Shown here: piece by piece, positions 52,003 through 61,112 of the stretch
How the letters are laid out: each line of letters begins with the position of its first letter
Numbering within the stretch: position 1 is the first letter of the stretch
Assembly: GCA_964578625.1 (NCBI GenBank)
Contig: CAZODQ010000005.1
Coordinates: forward strand, 20,068-84,067
From: CAZBSE01 sp964578625
GTDB lineage: Bacteria > Actinomycetota > Humimicrobiia > Humimicrobiales > Humimicrobiaceae
Direction: 5' to 3'
Length of the DNA: 64,000 nucleotides
Translations under genes and position numbers: made by a program
Notes under the pieces: generated by a model
Told to the model about the DNA's origin: nothing
Databases searched by the model: none
What the model saw: only the letters and a program-made list of their open reading frames with translations

Positions 52003-53364
52003 ATGGATAAGAGAACCAAATTTGTATTGGATGAGGATGAGATACCGGAGAAGTGGTATAATATCCAGGCAGATTTGCCCAAACCTCTTCTACCGCCTTT
52101 ACACCCGGTTACGAAGAAACCGCTGACTCCTGATGATCTTGCTCCATTATTTCCTATGGAGCTTATAAAGCAGGAGGTCAGTACTGAGCGGTGGATTGAG
52201 ATTCCTGAAGAAGTAAGAGATGTTTATAGATTATGGAGGCCTACTACTCTGTTCAGGGCTCACAGGTTAGAGAAAGTTCTGGATACACCAGCTAAGATCT
52301 TTTATAAATATGAAGGATCAAGTCCTCCCGGAAGCCACAAACCCAATACTGCAGTAGCACAGGCTTACTATAATATGAAAGAAGGTATTAAAAGGATAAC
52401 TACAGAGACCGGAGCTGGACAATGGGGAAGTGCCCTGGCTTTTGGAGGTGCATGTTTCGGTATAAAGATCAAGGTTTACATGGTGGCTATCAGCTATAAG
52501 CAGAAACCTTACCGCCGGGTAATGATGGAGACATGGGGAGCCGAGTGTGTGCCGAGTCCCAGTAAAGATACCAATGTAGGACGAAGTGTACTGGAAAAAG
52601 ATCCCGACTGCCCAGGAAGCTTAGGGCTGGCTATTAGTGAGGCCGTCGAGGATGCAGTCTCTCACGATGATACTCATTATTCACTCGGCAGCGTACTGAA
52701 CCATGTTCTTTTGCACCAGACTGTAAACGGCCTGGAGGCAAAAAAGCTGATGGAGAAGGCAGATGCCTATCCGGATATCATAGTAGGATGTATCGGCGGA
52801 GGTTCAAACTTTGCAGGACTTTTCCTGCCTTTTATAAAGGATAAAATAGAAGGAAAAAAGCCGGACCTGCGTATAATCAATGTTGAGCCGACAGCTGCTC
52901 CCACTATGACCAAGGGACCTTATGCCTATGATTACGGTGATACGGCAAAACTTGCCCCGATAATCAAAATGTATACCCTCGGGCATGATTTTATCCCGCC
53001 GCCGATTCATGCAGGAGGACTCCGTTATCACGGAATGGCACCTATTATCTGTCACCTTGCTGATCTTGGCCTTGTTGAAGCAAGAGCCGAAAACCAGGTT
53101 GCCACTTTTAAAGCCGGAGTAACATTTGCACGCGCTGAGGGTATTATAAGTGCCCCGGAGACAAATCACTGTATCAAAGCAGCAATTGATGAGGCTTTAA
53201 AGTGCAAGGAATCCGGAGAATCAAAGACAATCCTTATAGCCCACAGTGGACATGGACATGTTGATATGGCAGCATATGATGCGTATCTGTCCGGTAATTT
53301 AAAAGATTACGAATATCCAAAGGAAAAGATAGAAGAGGCTCTAACCAAGTTACCAAAAGTTTAG
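52003..53364 (+). CDS. trpB: Tryptophan synthase beta chain, TrpB2 type
   Basis: 453 aa, longer than the usual TrpB (about 400 aa). TrpB2 features: N-terminal extension LPKPLLPPLHPVTKKPLTPDDL, PLP-lysine in EGSSPPGSHKPNTAVAQAYY, and ETGAGQWGSALAFG; glycine-rich phosphate loop CIGGGSNFAG; C-terminal IAHSGHGHVDMAAYDAYL. TrpB2 makes Trp from indole and Ser, often without TrpA, as in salvage. No trpA or other trp genes lie nearby. Controlled by the Trp T-box. Ribosome-binding site AAGGAGTG precedes ATG 52003. Confidence 0.94.
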   Translation: MDKRTKFVLDEDEIPEKWYNIQADLPKPLLPPLHPVTKKPLTPDDLAPLFPMELIKQEVSTERWIEIPEEVRDVYRLWRPTTLFRAHRLEKVLDTPAKIFYKYEGSSPPGSHKPNTAVAQAYYNMKEGIKRITTETGAGQWGSALAFGGACFGIKIKVYMVAISYKQKPYRRVMMETWGAECVPSPSKDTNVGRSVLEKDPDCPGSLGLAISEAVEDAVSHDDTHYSLGSVLNHVLLHQTVNGLEAKKLMEKADAYPDIIVGCIGGGSNFAGLFLPFIKDKIEGKKPDLRIINVEPTAAPTMTKGPYAYDYGDTAKLAPIIKMYTLGHDFIPPPIHAGGLRYHGMAPIICHLADLGLVEARAENQVATFKAGVTFARAEGIISAPETNHCIKAAIDEALKCKESGESKTILIAHSGHGHVDMAAYDAYLSGNLKDYEYPKEKIEEALTKLPKV

Positions 53365-53381
53365 GGTGTTCTGCTTCTAAT

Positions 53382-53422
53382 TATGGGAGGGATTTTATAA
53401 ATTAAAATCCCTCCTTCCCATA
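53382..53422 (+). terminator. Hairpin after trpB
   Basis: TATGGGAGGGATTTTA (53382-53397) pairs with TAAAATCCCTCC plus CCCATA (53403-53422; two unpaired T) around a 5-nt loop. No long T-run follows, so efficiency is uncertain, but it sits 18 nt after the trpB stop. Confidence 0.65.
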
Positions 53423-53853
53423 GTTAAATCTTTCTTAAAAACAGCTATACTGGCCGATAATATCATACAGCTTAAAATAAAGATAAATTACTACTAAAAA
53501 TTTCTACTTGATTTTTTTTTAATATATCTATATATTATATAGGAAAATTTCATTTTATTTTAAATTTAACATTAACAGTAGGGGTTTCTTCAAAATAATC
53601 GTATCTTAAGTTTCTAAAAAATATTGGCTTATTGATATAAAGCTTTTTAAGAGTAATCTATTAGCCTGAACTTTGTAAAATCCTTTTTAAGCTATATTTA
53701 AAGGTTATAACAAATTCCAAAAAGTTAAAAATAATAGTTACAAATGTAATCTAATATCATTTCAGCTATTTAAAAACTTTTAACTGGAATAAATAAGAAG
53801 ATTATTAGAGTAAAAAACGAAACAGTACCTGGATATGAAAGGAGTATTTATAA
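53423..53853 (+). other. AT-rich leader region of rho
   Basis: 431 bp without an open frame of note between the trpB hairpin and rho. It should contain the rho promoter and a long leader, in line with autoregulation of rho by attenuation in other bacteria. No clear hairpin or box was found by eye. AAAGGAG (about 53838-53844) before ATG 53854 is the ribosome-binding site. Confidence 0.4.
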
Positions 53854-55287
53854 ATGACTGAATTGGGAGAAATAAACAGAGATATCCTGGATGGGAAAGT
53901 TTTAGCTGACCTGAAGGTTATTGCCAGGCAGCTGAATGTTCCAGGAATTTCTAAAATGAAAAAAGAAGAATTAGTAGAAAAAATCTTAGAAGAAGTATCC
54001 AATAATGGCATGGAGAGTTCTTCACTGGAAGGTAAAACTATGGCTATGGAAGACACAGAAGTTTTAGAAAAAGAAGATAAGGGAAAAATAGATACTAAGG
54101 AAATAAGAAAGGAAAAAGTTAGAAAGGAAGTTGAGAAAAAACCTGAATTTGAACTATATAAGGAAAGAATGAAAGGAATACTTGATATATTAGCTGACGG
54201 TTACGGATTCCTGAGAACCTCCGGGTATCTTGCAGGTTCTCATGATATATATGTTTCTCAATCTCAAATAAGAAGGTTCAGGTTAAGACAGGGAGATGAG
54301 GTTTACGGGCAGGTACGTCCTCCAAAAGAAAGTGAGAAGTATAACGCACTGCTTAGAATAGAGGAAGTAAACGGAGAAGACCCGGAATTTATAAGAAGCA
54401 GAGTACCGTTTGAAAAATTGACTCCTGTATATCCTATGGATAGGCTGCGGTTGGAAACGAACAAATCGGACAATATCACCCCAAGAATAATAGATTTGAT
54501 TGCTCCCATAGGAAAAGGTCAAAGAGGGCTTATTGTATCACCGCCTAAGGCCGGAAAAACTACCATACTGAAAGATCTTGCCAATAGTGTTTCCAGTAAC
54601 AATCCTGAGGTATATATAATTGTATTACTTATTGATGAAAGACCTGAAGAAGTAACTGATATGGAAAGATCTGTAAAGGGAGAGGTAATAAGTTCTACAT
54701 TTGACCAACCTTCGGATAATCATATACAGGTTGCTGAACTGGTGCTTCAGAGAGCAAAGAGACTTGTTGAACACGGAAAAGATGTTTTGATACTTCTGGA
54801 CAGTATAACCCGCCTTGCAAGAGCATATAATCTATCGATTCCGGCAAGCGGCAGAGTTCTGTCCGGCGGAGTAGATTCTTCCGCACTGTTTCCTCCAAAA
54901 AGATTCTTTGGAGCAGCAAGAAATATTGAAGATGGCGGAAGCCTTACCATACTTGCTACCGCATTGATTGAAACCGGAAGCAGGATGGACGATGTTATAT
55001 TTGAGGAGTTTAAGGGTACCGGTAATATGGAGATAAACCTTGACAGACAGCTTGCGGATAAAAGGATATTCCCTGCTATTGATATAACAAGATCCGGAAC
55101 CAGAAAAGAAGAATTACTCATGGAAAAAGAGGAAGCAAGTATAGTGTGGAAACTTAGAAGGCTGATACATGAAAAAGAACCGGAAGTGGCATTGGAACAG
55201 CTGATAGACTATATAAGGAATACAAAATCTAATGACGATTTTCTGAGTGCCATAAAAGCAAGTTTTAATAAAGAGAAAAAGTTATAG
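53854..55287 (+). CDS. rho: Transcription termination factor Rho
   Basis: 477 aa. An N-terminal SAP-like helix pair (ADLKVIARQLNVPGISKMKKEELVEKIL) and a charged insert (about 60-100), the CSD RNA-binding domain (GYGFLRTSGYLAGSHDIYVSQSQIRRFRLRQGDEVYGQVRPP), Walker A SPPKAGKTT, the DERPEEVTDMERSV element and the Q-loop/R-loop region. Hexameric RNA helicase ending untranslated transcripts. The charged insert is short compared with high-GC actinobacteria. Confidence 0.96.
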   Translation: MTELGEINRDILDGKVLADLKVIARQLNVPGISKMKKEELVEKILEEVSNNGMESSSLEGKTMAMEDTEVLEKEDKGKIDTKEIRKEKVRKEVEKKPEFELYKERMKGILDILADGYGFLRTSGYLAGSHDIYVSQSQIRRFRLRQGDEVYGQVRPPKESEKYNALLRIEEVNGEDPEFIRSRVPFEKLTPVYPMDRLRLETNKSDNITPRIIDLIAPIGKGQRGLIVSPPKAGKTTILKDLANSVSSNNPEVYIIVLLIDERPEEVTDMERSVKGEVISSTFDQPSDNHIQVAELVLQRAKRLVEHGKDVLILLDSITRLARAYNLSIPASGRVLSGGVDSSALFPPKRFFGAARNIEDGGSLTILATALIETGSRMDDVIFEEFKGTGNMEINLDRQLADKRIFPAIDITRSGTRKEELLMEKEEASIVWKLRRLIHEKEPEVALEQLIDYIRNTKSNDDFLSAIKASFNKEKKL

Positions 55288-55318
55288 CAGACGGCGTTTC
55301 CGAAAAAAAATCTAATGT

Positions 55319-56473
55319 CTAATTTTTAACTGTTTTTTTACTTTTAGATATAAAATCTTTAGCTTTGATGAGCTCTCTTACTTTTTTATGATTATCTTTT
55401 CCTAATTTTCCATTTCCATCTATTTCTCTTTTTAACTTATAGATCTCATCCTGCATTTCATTCACCCTGCGCAGCAGTTTATCGACCATCTCATCGTAAG
55501 TTTCGATTATTTCGTCCTTACTCATACCTTTGAATTCTCCTAAACACTCTTTCATTTCTTTCTCCTTTCTTATGGCTTTTACGGCAAGCTTAACCGAATT
55601 TGATAAAAGCATTGCAATAGTCATAGGACCTACTCCTCCCGGAACAGGAGTTATATAACCTGCTTTTTTTTGTACTCTCAAAAAGTCAACATCACCAATT
55701 ATTGTTGACCCTTTTTTCTTAAAATCTTCTTTTCTCCACTCAAGAAGTTCTGGGTTTGCTTTGTCAGTAGAAATCCTGTTTATTCCGACATCTATTACTA
55801 CAGCTCCTTTCTTTACCATATCTTCTCTTATAAGATAAGGCACACCTGCTGCTACTACCAGAATATCTGCTTTTTGGGTATGATCCTTCAGATTTATAGT
55901 CTCTATATGGCAGACTGTTGGAGTAGCCCACTCATTTAGAAACAGTAGATTTAATGGTTTTCCTACAATTTCGCTGTGGCCTACTATAGTCACATTTTTA
56001 CCTCTTAAGGGAATACCTTCCCTTTTCAGCATTTCCATAATGCCTGCTGGAGTAGCAGGGACTAAGAAATCTTGTTTTGCTACCAGAGAACCCATATTAA
56101 AGGGGTGAAACCCATCTACATCCTTTTCAGGGGCGATTGATTCTAATATAATTCTTTCATCAATTTGCGGCGGAAGAGGTAGTTGTACCAGTATACCATG
56201 TATATCAGAGCTTCTGTTTAGTTTTTCTATTTCCATGATTATATCAATAGTGGATACTGATTCATTCATTTCGATTGATTTTGAATTAATTCCTACCTGC
56301 CCGCAGGCTTTTATTTTATTTTTCACATAAATCTGTGATGCTGGATTTTTACCAATCATTATTACAGCAAGACCAGGTCTGATTCCATTTTCTTTCTCAA
56401 ACTGAGTTACTTTATCAGCGAGTTCATTTTTTATCTCTTCGGATATTCTTTTCCCATTAAGTATTATTGCCAT
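55319..56473 (-). CDS. folD: FolD: methylenetetrahydrofolate dehydrogenase/cyclohydrolase with C-terminal coiled-coil extension
   Basis: 384 aa, about 95 longer than usual. The core (1-285) has the catalytic YVKNKIKACGQVG (Lys53), VQLPLPPQI, DKDVDGFHP-like KDVDGFHPFNMG and PVPGGVGPMTIAMLLSN. The extra C-terminus (about 290-384) is Lys/Glu-rich and predicted helical (EIIETYDEMVDKLLRRVNEMQDEIYKLKREID), suggesting a coiled coil for oligomerisation or partner binding. It links methylene- and formyl-THF using NAD(P), fitting formate metabolism encoded at 0-6 kb. Convergent with rho. Confidence 0.93.
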   Translation of the reverse strand: MAIILNGKRISEEIKNELADKVTQFEKENGIRPGLAVIMIGKNPASQIYVKNKIKACGQVGINSKSIEMNESVSTIDIIMEIEKLNRSSDIHGILVQLPLPPQIDERIILESIAPEKDVDGFHPFNMGSLVAKQDFLVPATPAGIMEMLKREGIPLRGKNVTIVGHSEIVGKPLNLLFLNEWATPTVCHIETINLKDHTQKADILVVAAGVPYLIREDMVKKGAVVIDVGINRISTDKANPELLEWRKEDFKKKGSTIIGDVDFLRVQKKAGYITPVPGGVGPMTIAMLLSNSVKLAVKAIRKEKEMKECLGEFKGMSKDEIIETYDEMVDKLLRRVNEMQDEIYKLKREIDGNGKLGKDNHKKVRELIKAKDFISKSKKTVKN

Positions 56474-56707
56474 TTTAATTCCTTTCCTGGAATTTTTATT
56501 TTTTACTTGCCTAAATAATAGTTTTTAATCCTAACTGCCTATTAAAGTATACTCACTTTATCAACTTTATCAAGTATCAATTAATTTTTGGCATATTTAT
56601 AGCACTCTATTCTTAGTAAAGTTATATTTACAGCTACTAATATTTGTGCTAACATTTAGGATTTGAAATAAGTGAGGTTTGGTAAAAATAAGCGGAGATT
56701 TAACAAT

Positions 56708-56914
56708 ATGAAAAAAGATATACATCCGGAATATTCTGATTGCACAGTTACATGTTCCTGTGGAAATACATTTAAAACAAGATCAACAAAAAAAGAGTTG
56801 AAAGTTGAGATATGCTCAAGCTGTCATCCTTTTTATACTGGCAGACAGAAGCTGGTAGACTCCGGCGGAAGGGTTGAAAGATTTAAAAAGAGACTTAAAA
56901 AATCCAAAAAATAA
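56708..56914 (+). CDS. rpmE: 50S ribosomal protein L31 (zinc form)
   Basis: 68 aa from ATG 56708 (GGAG at 56694-56697); a GTG 56672 upstream adds 12 atypical residues. MKKDIHPEYSDCTVTCSCGNTF..EICSSCHPFYTGRQKLVDSGGRVERFKKR, with the Zn-binding Cys set (CxC and CxxC). Between rho and thyX, as in other actinobacteria. It contains four Cys, so it is the zinc-dependent type. Confidence 0.95.
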   Translation: MKKDIHPEYSDCTVTCSCGNTFKTRSTKKELKVEICSSCHPFYTGRQKLVDSGGRVERFKKRLKKSKK

Positions 56915-56927
56915 ATAAGGCGTTTGA

Positions 56928-57611
56928 ATGAAAGTTAATTTGATTAAATACACCCGGGAACCAGAAAAGATGATAGCAGTAGCTGCGAGATTATGTTATT
57001 CGCCGGTGGGTGTGGATGAGCTTGAAGATAAACTTAGTGACGAGGATGTTGAAAAATTAGTCAGATTTGTAATTAAAAGCGGTCACCATAGCACTGTTGA
57101 ACATATAAATTTTACATTTGCAGTTGATGGTGTATCGAGGGCTTTAACACACCAGCTGGTAAGACATAGAATTGCTTCTTATAACCAGCAATCACAAAGA
57201 TATGTTAAATTTAAGGATAATTTTGAATATATTACTCCACCTTCCATAGAAAAAGATAAAAGTATAAGAGAAAAATATAATAGTCTGATTTCAGGCATTC
57301 ATGATTTATACATGGAACTGCTGGATAGCGGGATTGAAGCAGAAGACGCAAGATATGTTCTGCCTAATGCTTCAGAAACAAAGATAATCGTTTCTATGAA
57401 TGCCAGAGAACTTCTGCATTTTTTTACAGTAAGGTGCTGCAACAGGGCTCAGTGGGAGATAAGGGAACTGGCAATAAGGATGTTAAAATTGGTTAAGAGG
57501 GTTGCTCCAGTAGTTTTTGAGAAAGCTGGCCCGAATTGCCTGAGAGGCGCTTGCCGTGAAGGTAAATTTACCTGCGGAAATCCTCATAAAGCGAGTGATT
57601 TTGATGCCTGA
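56928..57611 (+). CDS. thyX: FAD-dependent thymidylate synthase
   Basis: 227 aa. The ThyX motif is seen as R79-H80-R81 ... S84 ... S89-Q-R91-Y92 (RHRIASYNQQSQRY), with SGHHSTVEH before and a C-terminal RCCNRAQWEIRELAIRM. It makes dTMP from dUMP using methylene-THF and FADH2, independent of ThyA. It overlaps the next gene start by 8 nt, so the two are translationally coupled. Confidence 0.96.
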   Translation: MKVNLIKYTREPEKMIAVAARLCYSPVGVDELEDKLSDEDVEKLVRFVIKSGHHSTVEHINFTFAVDGVSRALTHQLVRHRIASYNQQSQRYVKFKDNFEYITPPSIEKDKSIREKYNSLISGIHDLYMELLDSGIEAEDARYVLPNASETKIIVSMNARELLHFFTVRCCNRAQWEIRELAIRMLKLVKRVAPVVFEKAGPNCLRGACREGKFTCGNPHKASDFDA

Positions 57612-58497
57612 AGCCGCCAAAAAGTATGAGGTCGGAGGCCAGGCGGTAATGGAAGGTGTTATGATGAGAAGCAAGCACTTCTGGGCCCTGGCAGTAAGAA
57701 GACCTGACAAAACCATATCTATAAAACTTTTTAAGAGTATTTCTTTAGCTGATAAGAATAGAGTATTAGGATTTGTGTTCATACGCGGAGTGGTAGCACT
57801 CATTGAAAGTATGGCATTGGGTTTTAAATCCCTGAGCCATTCTGTCAATGAAGCAACAGAAGAGAAGATAGAATTCTCTGGAAAAGAAATGACTATATCC
57901 ATAATAATTGCTGTTATATTATCAGTGGGCATTTTTTTTGTACTGCCTACTGTTATCGGAAGGAGTTTTTCTGATTTCTTTCCAAATGCCATAGTCTACA
58001 ATCTCCTTGAGGGATTGATTAGAATTGTGTTTTTTCTGGCTTATATTTTACTGGTATCACAGATTAAAGATATAAAGAGAATTTTCCAGTATCATGGTGC
58101 AGAGCATAAAACAATTCAGGCTTATGAAAATAATGAGGAACTGACACCTGAAAATGTAAAGAAATACAGTACCCTGCATGTAAGATGCGGGACCAGCTTC
58201 CTTCTTATTGTGATGATTGTGGCTGTGTTTGTATTTGCACTTCTGGGAAAGCAGACAATGCTCTGGCGTATTATATCAAGAATTCTGTTAGTACCTGTAA
58301 TTGCAGGGATTTCATATGAGTTTATAAAACTTGCAGGAAAGTTCAGCAAGTATAGGATTGTAAACATAATTTTTTACCCCGGGCTCTTGATTCAAAAGAT
58401 CACTACAAGGGAACCTGACAACAGCCAGTTAGAGGTAGCTATAACTTCGTTTAAAAAAGTCTTGGAAGCAGAGAAATCACTTAAAAAGGCAGGTTAA
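57604..58497 (+). CDS. DUF1385 (YqhQ-like) membrane protein
   Basis: 297 aa from ATG 57604 (overlapping thyX); the frame extends upstream but the family begins YxVGGQAVMEGVMMRS. Conserved: GGQAVMEGVMM, LSHSVNEA, FQYHGAEHKTIQAYE and HVRCGTSFLLIV, with about five hydrophobic segments. The family has no settled function; it is a regular neighbour of rpmE and prfA in Gram-positives. It is 2 nt before prfA. Confidence 0.9.
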   Translation: MPEAAKKYEVGGQAVMEGVMMRSKHFWALAVRRPDKTISIKLFKSISLADKNRVLGFVFIRGVVALIESMALGFKSLSHSVNEATEEKIEFSGKEMTISIIIAVILSVGIFFVLPTVIGRSFSDFFPNAIVYNLLEGLIRIVFFLAYILLVSQIKDIKRIFQYHGAEHKTIQAYENNEELTPENVKKYSTLHVRCGTSFLLIVMIVAVFVFALLGKQTMLWRIISRILLVPVIAGISYEFIKLAGKFSKYRIVNIIFYPGLLIQKITTREPDNSQLEVAITSFKKVLEAEKSLKKAG

Positions 58498-58499
58498 AG

Positions 58500-59579
58500 A
58501 TGTCTGATTTACTGGATAAACTAAAAATATACGATGATAATTATAAAAAGATTGCAGATAAGCTTTCAAGCCCTGAAGTCTCTTCAAATCCGGATAAAAT
58601 AAAAGAATACGGGAAAAAGATAGCAGAGATCGAAGAGATAGTAGATACCGGCCGGAAATACAGGAAAGTCATTTCTTCGATTAAAGATGCCGAAGAAATG
58701 CTTAAGATGGAAAGGGAAGAAGAGATGAGAAGTTTCTTGAAAGATGAACTAAAAGAAAATAATAATAAAAAGCAGAAGCTTGAAAAGAAAATAAGACTGC
58801 TTCTAACTCCTAAAGACCCTGATGATAAAAAGGATGTTATAGTTGAAATAAGGGCCGGTGCCGGAGGAGACGAAGCAGCACTTTTTGCGGAGGTCCTTTA
58901 TAAATTGTATACAAGATATGCAGAGAGCAGAAAATGGAAATGTTCTATACTCAGTTCAAGCGGGCTGGGTATTGGAGGATTTAAGGAAGTGATATTTGAA
59001 ATTGAAGGAGACGGAGTTTACGGAACAATGAAATATGAGTCTGGGGTGCATAGAGTCCAGAGAGTCCCTGCTACGGAGTCACAGGGAAGAATCCATACGT
59101 CTACGGCTACAGTTGCTGTGCTCCCTTCAGCAGAAGAAGTTGATGTCAAAATAGATGCTTCGGATTTGAGAGTAGATGTTTTCCGTTCCAGCGGCCCAGG
59201 CGGGCAGTCTGTAAATACGACAGATTCTGCAGTTAGAATAACTTATATTCCTACAAGTATGGTGGTAACCTGCCAAGATGAAAAATCACAACTTCAAAAT
59301 AAAGAAAAAGCCTTAAAGATCCTAAGAGCCAGACTTAAGGAGATTAAGGAACAGAAGCAGATAAGCAAGCAGGTTGAAAAAAGAAGAATGCAGATCGGTA
59401 CAGGAGATAGAAGTGAAAGAATAAGGACCTATAATTATCCGCAGGGCAGAGTGACCGACCACAGGATAAATCTGACTTTGTATAAGCTCGATGAGATTTT
59501 AGAGGGCGGTCTTGATCTGTTAATAGAGCCATTAAAGATTGCTGACAATAAAAAGAAAATAGAAAAGATTGGGGCTTAA
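58500..59579 (+). CDS. prfA: Peptide chain release factor 1
   Basis: 359 aa. Class-1 release factor: GGQ at 234-236 (SSGPGGQSVNTTDSAVR) for peptidyl-tRNA hydrolysis, and the codon-reading PAT-type tripeptide PAT (about 190-192, VPATESQGRIHTS), which identifies RF1 (UAA/UAG). The GGQ Gln is the usual target of PrmC, the next gene. Family length and no irregularities. Confidence 0.96.
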   Translation: MSDLLDKLKIYDDNYKKIADKLSSPEVSSNPDKIKEYGKKIAEIEEIVDTGRKYRKVISSIKDAEEMLKMEREEEMRSFLKDELKENNNKKQKLEKKIRLLLTPKDPDDKKDVIVEIRAGAGGDEAALFAEVLYKLYTRYAESRKWKCSILSSSGLGIGGFKEVIFEIEGDGVYGTMKYESGVHRVQRVPATESQGRIHTSTATVAVLPSAEEVDVKIDASDLRVDVFRSSGPGGQSVNTTDSAVRITYIPTSMVVTCQDEKSQLQNKEKALKILRARLKEIKEQKQISKQVEKRRMQIGTGDRSERIRTYNYPQGRVTDHRINLTLYKLDEILEGGLDLLIEPLKIADNKKKIEKIGA

Positions 59580-59584
59580 TTTAT

Positions 59585-60505
59585 TTGCAGGTATGGAATG
59601 TAAAAAGTATTTTAGACTGGGCAATAAATTATTTCAAAGATAAAAATATTCTCCAACCCAGGCTATCGGCGGAACTGCTGCTTAGTTCGGTACTTAATCT
59701 CGACAGGGTAAATCTGTATTTAAATTACAGGCGTGTTTTAAATAAGCAGGAACTGGCAATATATAAGAAATATATTATTAAGAGACTTCAGCATGTTCCA
59801 ATACAGTATATTCTCGAAGAGGCATATTTCAGGAAAATAAAATTATATATAGACAGTAGAGTGCTGATACCAAGACCTGAGACCGAACTTATTGTAGATA
59901 AAGCATTTCAACTTTTAAAGGGGATGTCAGGTGGTAAAAAAATCAATATTCTGGAGATAGGAACCGGAAGCGGTGCTATTGCTATAAGTATTGCTTATGA
60001 GATCAATGATGAACTGGATGTATTAGATACATCCTGGCGGATCATAGCTACGGAAAATGATCCCAGAGTACTGGAAATAGCAAAAAAAAATGCTGAAAGT
60101 GTCCTTGATAACAGTAAATTTAAAAATATGGAATTTATCGAGTGCGATCTGGTACCGGAGAAAGATTCTGATTCTTTTAAGCAATATCAGAAAAAAATCA
60201 ATCTGGTTATTTCAAATCCGCCCTATATTTCTGAAAAGGATTATAAAAACCTACCCCGGGAGGTAAGAGATTATGAACCAAAGTCTGCTCTTGTAGCAGG
60301 TAAGACAGGGCTGGAAGTATATAAGAAAATCCTTCCTATAATCAAACCTTATCTGTCTGAAGATCTTTGCTATATTTTATTTGAAACTGATCCTAAAATA
60401 AGCACTTCACTAAAAGAAATATCGGAAGGCATTATGAGTCCAAAGCAAATAACGATTGAGAAGGATTATAATCAGAGAGACCGGATCTTAATAATCGAAG
60501 TATAA
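59585..60505 (+). CDS. prmC: Release-factor glutamine methyltransferase PrmC
   Basis: 306 aa from TTG 59585. N-terminal helical domain with PRLSAELLLSSVLNLDRVNLYL, SAM motif LEIGTGSGAIAISIA, and the NPPY catalytic motif in VISNPPYISEKD. It methylates the Gln of the release-factor GGQ. Translationally close to prfA (5-nt gap). A remnant of this gene is found about 1.8-2.5 kb downstream (62135-62298). Confidence 0.94.
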   Translation: MQVWNVKSILDWAINYFKDKNILQPRLSAELLLSSVLNLDRVNLYLNYRRVLNKQELAIYKKYIIKRLQHVPIQYILEEAYFRKIKLYIDSRVLIPRPETELIVDKAFQLLKGMSGGKKINILEIGTGSGAIAISIAYEINDELDVLDTSWRIIATENDPRVLEIAKKNAESVLDNSKFKNMEFIECDLVPEKDSDSFKQYQKKINLVISNPPYISEKDYKNLPREVRDYEPKSALVAGKTGLEVYKKILPIIKPYLSEDLCYILFETDPKISTSLKEISEGIMSPKQITIEKDYNQRDRILIIEV

Positions 60506-61112
60506 ATTAAGACTAAAGAGGCCGGAAAATCATTGCACAAGACAATGACCAATTTTATAATCGGTGTCTTGTTTTTATGTCGGATAGTAATTTATGGCAG
60601 GGTTTGTTTTTTTAAATCTTAGGTGGTAGGATTTTGCTAATTTTTATTTGAGAAGAAGTGCAGGATAGAAAATGAATTTTCAGTTAATAGCTATAATAAT
60701 TTTTTTACTGACTTATATAATTATCATAACCGAAAGAGTGAACAGGACTATAGTCGCATTTGCAGGTGCTCTACTGCTGATTCTTTTCGGCGTTTTTGAT
60801 ATAAATAAAGCCATAAGCTTTGTCAGCTGGGAGACCATAGGATTTTTATTCGGGATGTTTATTATAGTGGCGGCCCTCTCGGATGCCGGTTTTTTTAAAT
60901 TTCTGGCTCTCATAATAGCAAGACGGCTTAAATATTCTCATACAAGAATATTTATCTTTTTCCCTATAATCATAGCGCTTCTCTCGGCTTTTATGGACAA
61001 TGTCACAGTGATGCTGTTTTTTGCCACTCTTACCTATGAGCTCTGTAAGATGCTGAAAATGAATGCGACTTCCTTAATAATTACAGAAGTCATCATGGCC
61101 AATATTGGAGGA
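60455..61112 (+). repeat. Direct repeat shared with 62248-62905 (first copy)
   Basis: The end of prmC, the intergenic stretch and the first 147 codons of the ArsB/NhaD gene recur 1793 bp downstream with no difference found by eye. On both sides the similarity continues at lower level: three to four changes in the 65 bp upstream, about one quarter of residues changed in the centre of the permeases. Confidence 0.85.
60538..60576 (+). terminator. Terminator after prmC
   Basis: CAAGACA (60538-60544) pairs with TGTCTTG (60565-60571) across a loop in which further bases can pair, followed by TTTTT. A copy lies at 62331-62369. It ends the rho-prmC gene group before the permease gene. Confidence 0.65.
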
